Shown here: positions 6,434-6,503 of the stretch, one piece after another | Layout: each line of letters opens with the position of its first letter | How positions within the stretch are numbered: position 1 is the first letter of the stretch | Assembly (NCBI GenBank): GCA_041623895.1 | Contig: JBFJVZ010000420.1 | Location: 1-6,503 of the forward strand | Length of the DNA: 6,503 nucleotides | Source of the DNA: JBFJVZ01 sp041623895 | GTDB lineage: Bacteria > Planctomycetota > Planctomycetia > Pirellulales > Pirellulaceae | Reading direction: 5' to 3' | Position numbers and translations under genes: made by a program | The notes under the pieces: model-generated | Told to the model about the DNA's origin: nothing | Databases searched by the model: none | What the model saw: only the letters and a program-made list of their open reading frames with translations

Positions 6434-6503
6434 TCAAAAGCTCCAGTGCTCAGCGGGGCCTTCCGCAGGCTCGATATCGATTTGATCAATCTCAACAACT
6501 GCC
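6434..6503 (-). CDS. C-terminal end of an upstream gene (partial)
   Basis: From the right edge of the window one minus-strand frame reads 22 codons to a TGA at 6436-6434. The residues (VVEIDQIDIEP, then AEGPAEHWSF at the end) are acidic, non-repetitive and protein-like, and the stop lies 67 nt before the sulfatase ATG, the spacing expected inside an operon. The alternating hydrophobic/acidic pattern resembles the last strand of a beta-sandwich such as a carbohydrate-binding or LamG-like domain, but 22 residues are too few to name a family. The overlapping frame in phase with the sulfatase is open too, but its residues are less protein-like and precede the signal peptide. Confidence 0.5.
   Translation of the reverse strand, partial: AVVEIDQIDIEPAEGPAEHWSF

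Noticed and set aside
6367..6498. N-terminal extension of the sulfatase to an ATG at 6498
   Set aside because: It would put 44 mostly basic residues before a standard signal peptide and overlap the end of the upstream gene; AGGA and the signal sequence both point to ATG 6366.

Overview
The window looks like part of a Planctomycetota chromosome, most likely a Pirellulaceae/Rhodopirellula-like lineage. This is inferred from gene content only: a secreted iduronate-2-sulfatase-type sulfatase, a LamG-bearing GH32 enzyme, a sialidase-superfamily domain of the kind I associate with that phylum, and short palindromic repeats built on a 'taggccaggac' core. No rRNA or marker gene is present to prove it. 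All recognisable genes read on the minus strand, so transcription runs from right to left.

Right part (about 6503 to 1559): a carbohydrate-degrading cluster. It begins with the last 22 codons of a gene that continues beyond the window. After a 67-nt gap comes a secreted 855-aa protein: an S1-type sulfatase (Cys-x-Pro-Ser-Arg motif, iduronate-2-sulfatase-like) fused to a C-terminal sialidase-like beta-propeller. Immediately downstream, either overlapping by 4 nt (GTGA) or 47 nt away depending on the start, is a secreted GH32 (beta-fructosidase-type) enzyme with an N-terminal LamG-like domain. The three genes probably form one transcription unit that desulfates and cleaves an extracellular or periplasmic glycan. 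The substrate cannot be read from the sequence.

Middle (1558 to 938): about 620 bp without a convincing gene. It holds one copy of a mobile palindromic repeat (1147-1278), a short match to that repeat's core (1509-1522), and a 61-codon open frame without an ATG that may be a gene remnant.

Left part (937 to 1): a TauE/SafE-family membrane permease with a GTG start and good ribosome binding site, bracketed by two same-orientation copies of a MITE-like element (49-154 and 1147-1278). The element has 13-bp terminal inverted repeats bounded by TA and a 22-bp inverted repeat inside. The outer edge of the left copy supplies the stop codon of the permease gene. The right copy carries a 26-bp insertion that breaks one hairpin arm.

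The points most worth a second look are the MITE-like element and its role as a stop codon, the sulfatase-sialidase-like fusion, and the displaced acid/base glutamate motif in the GH32 enzyme. I did not see a defence system, CRISPR array, tRNA or rRNA.
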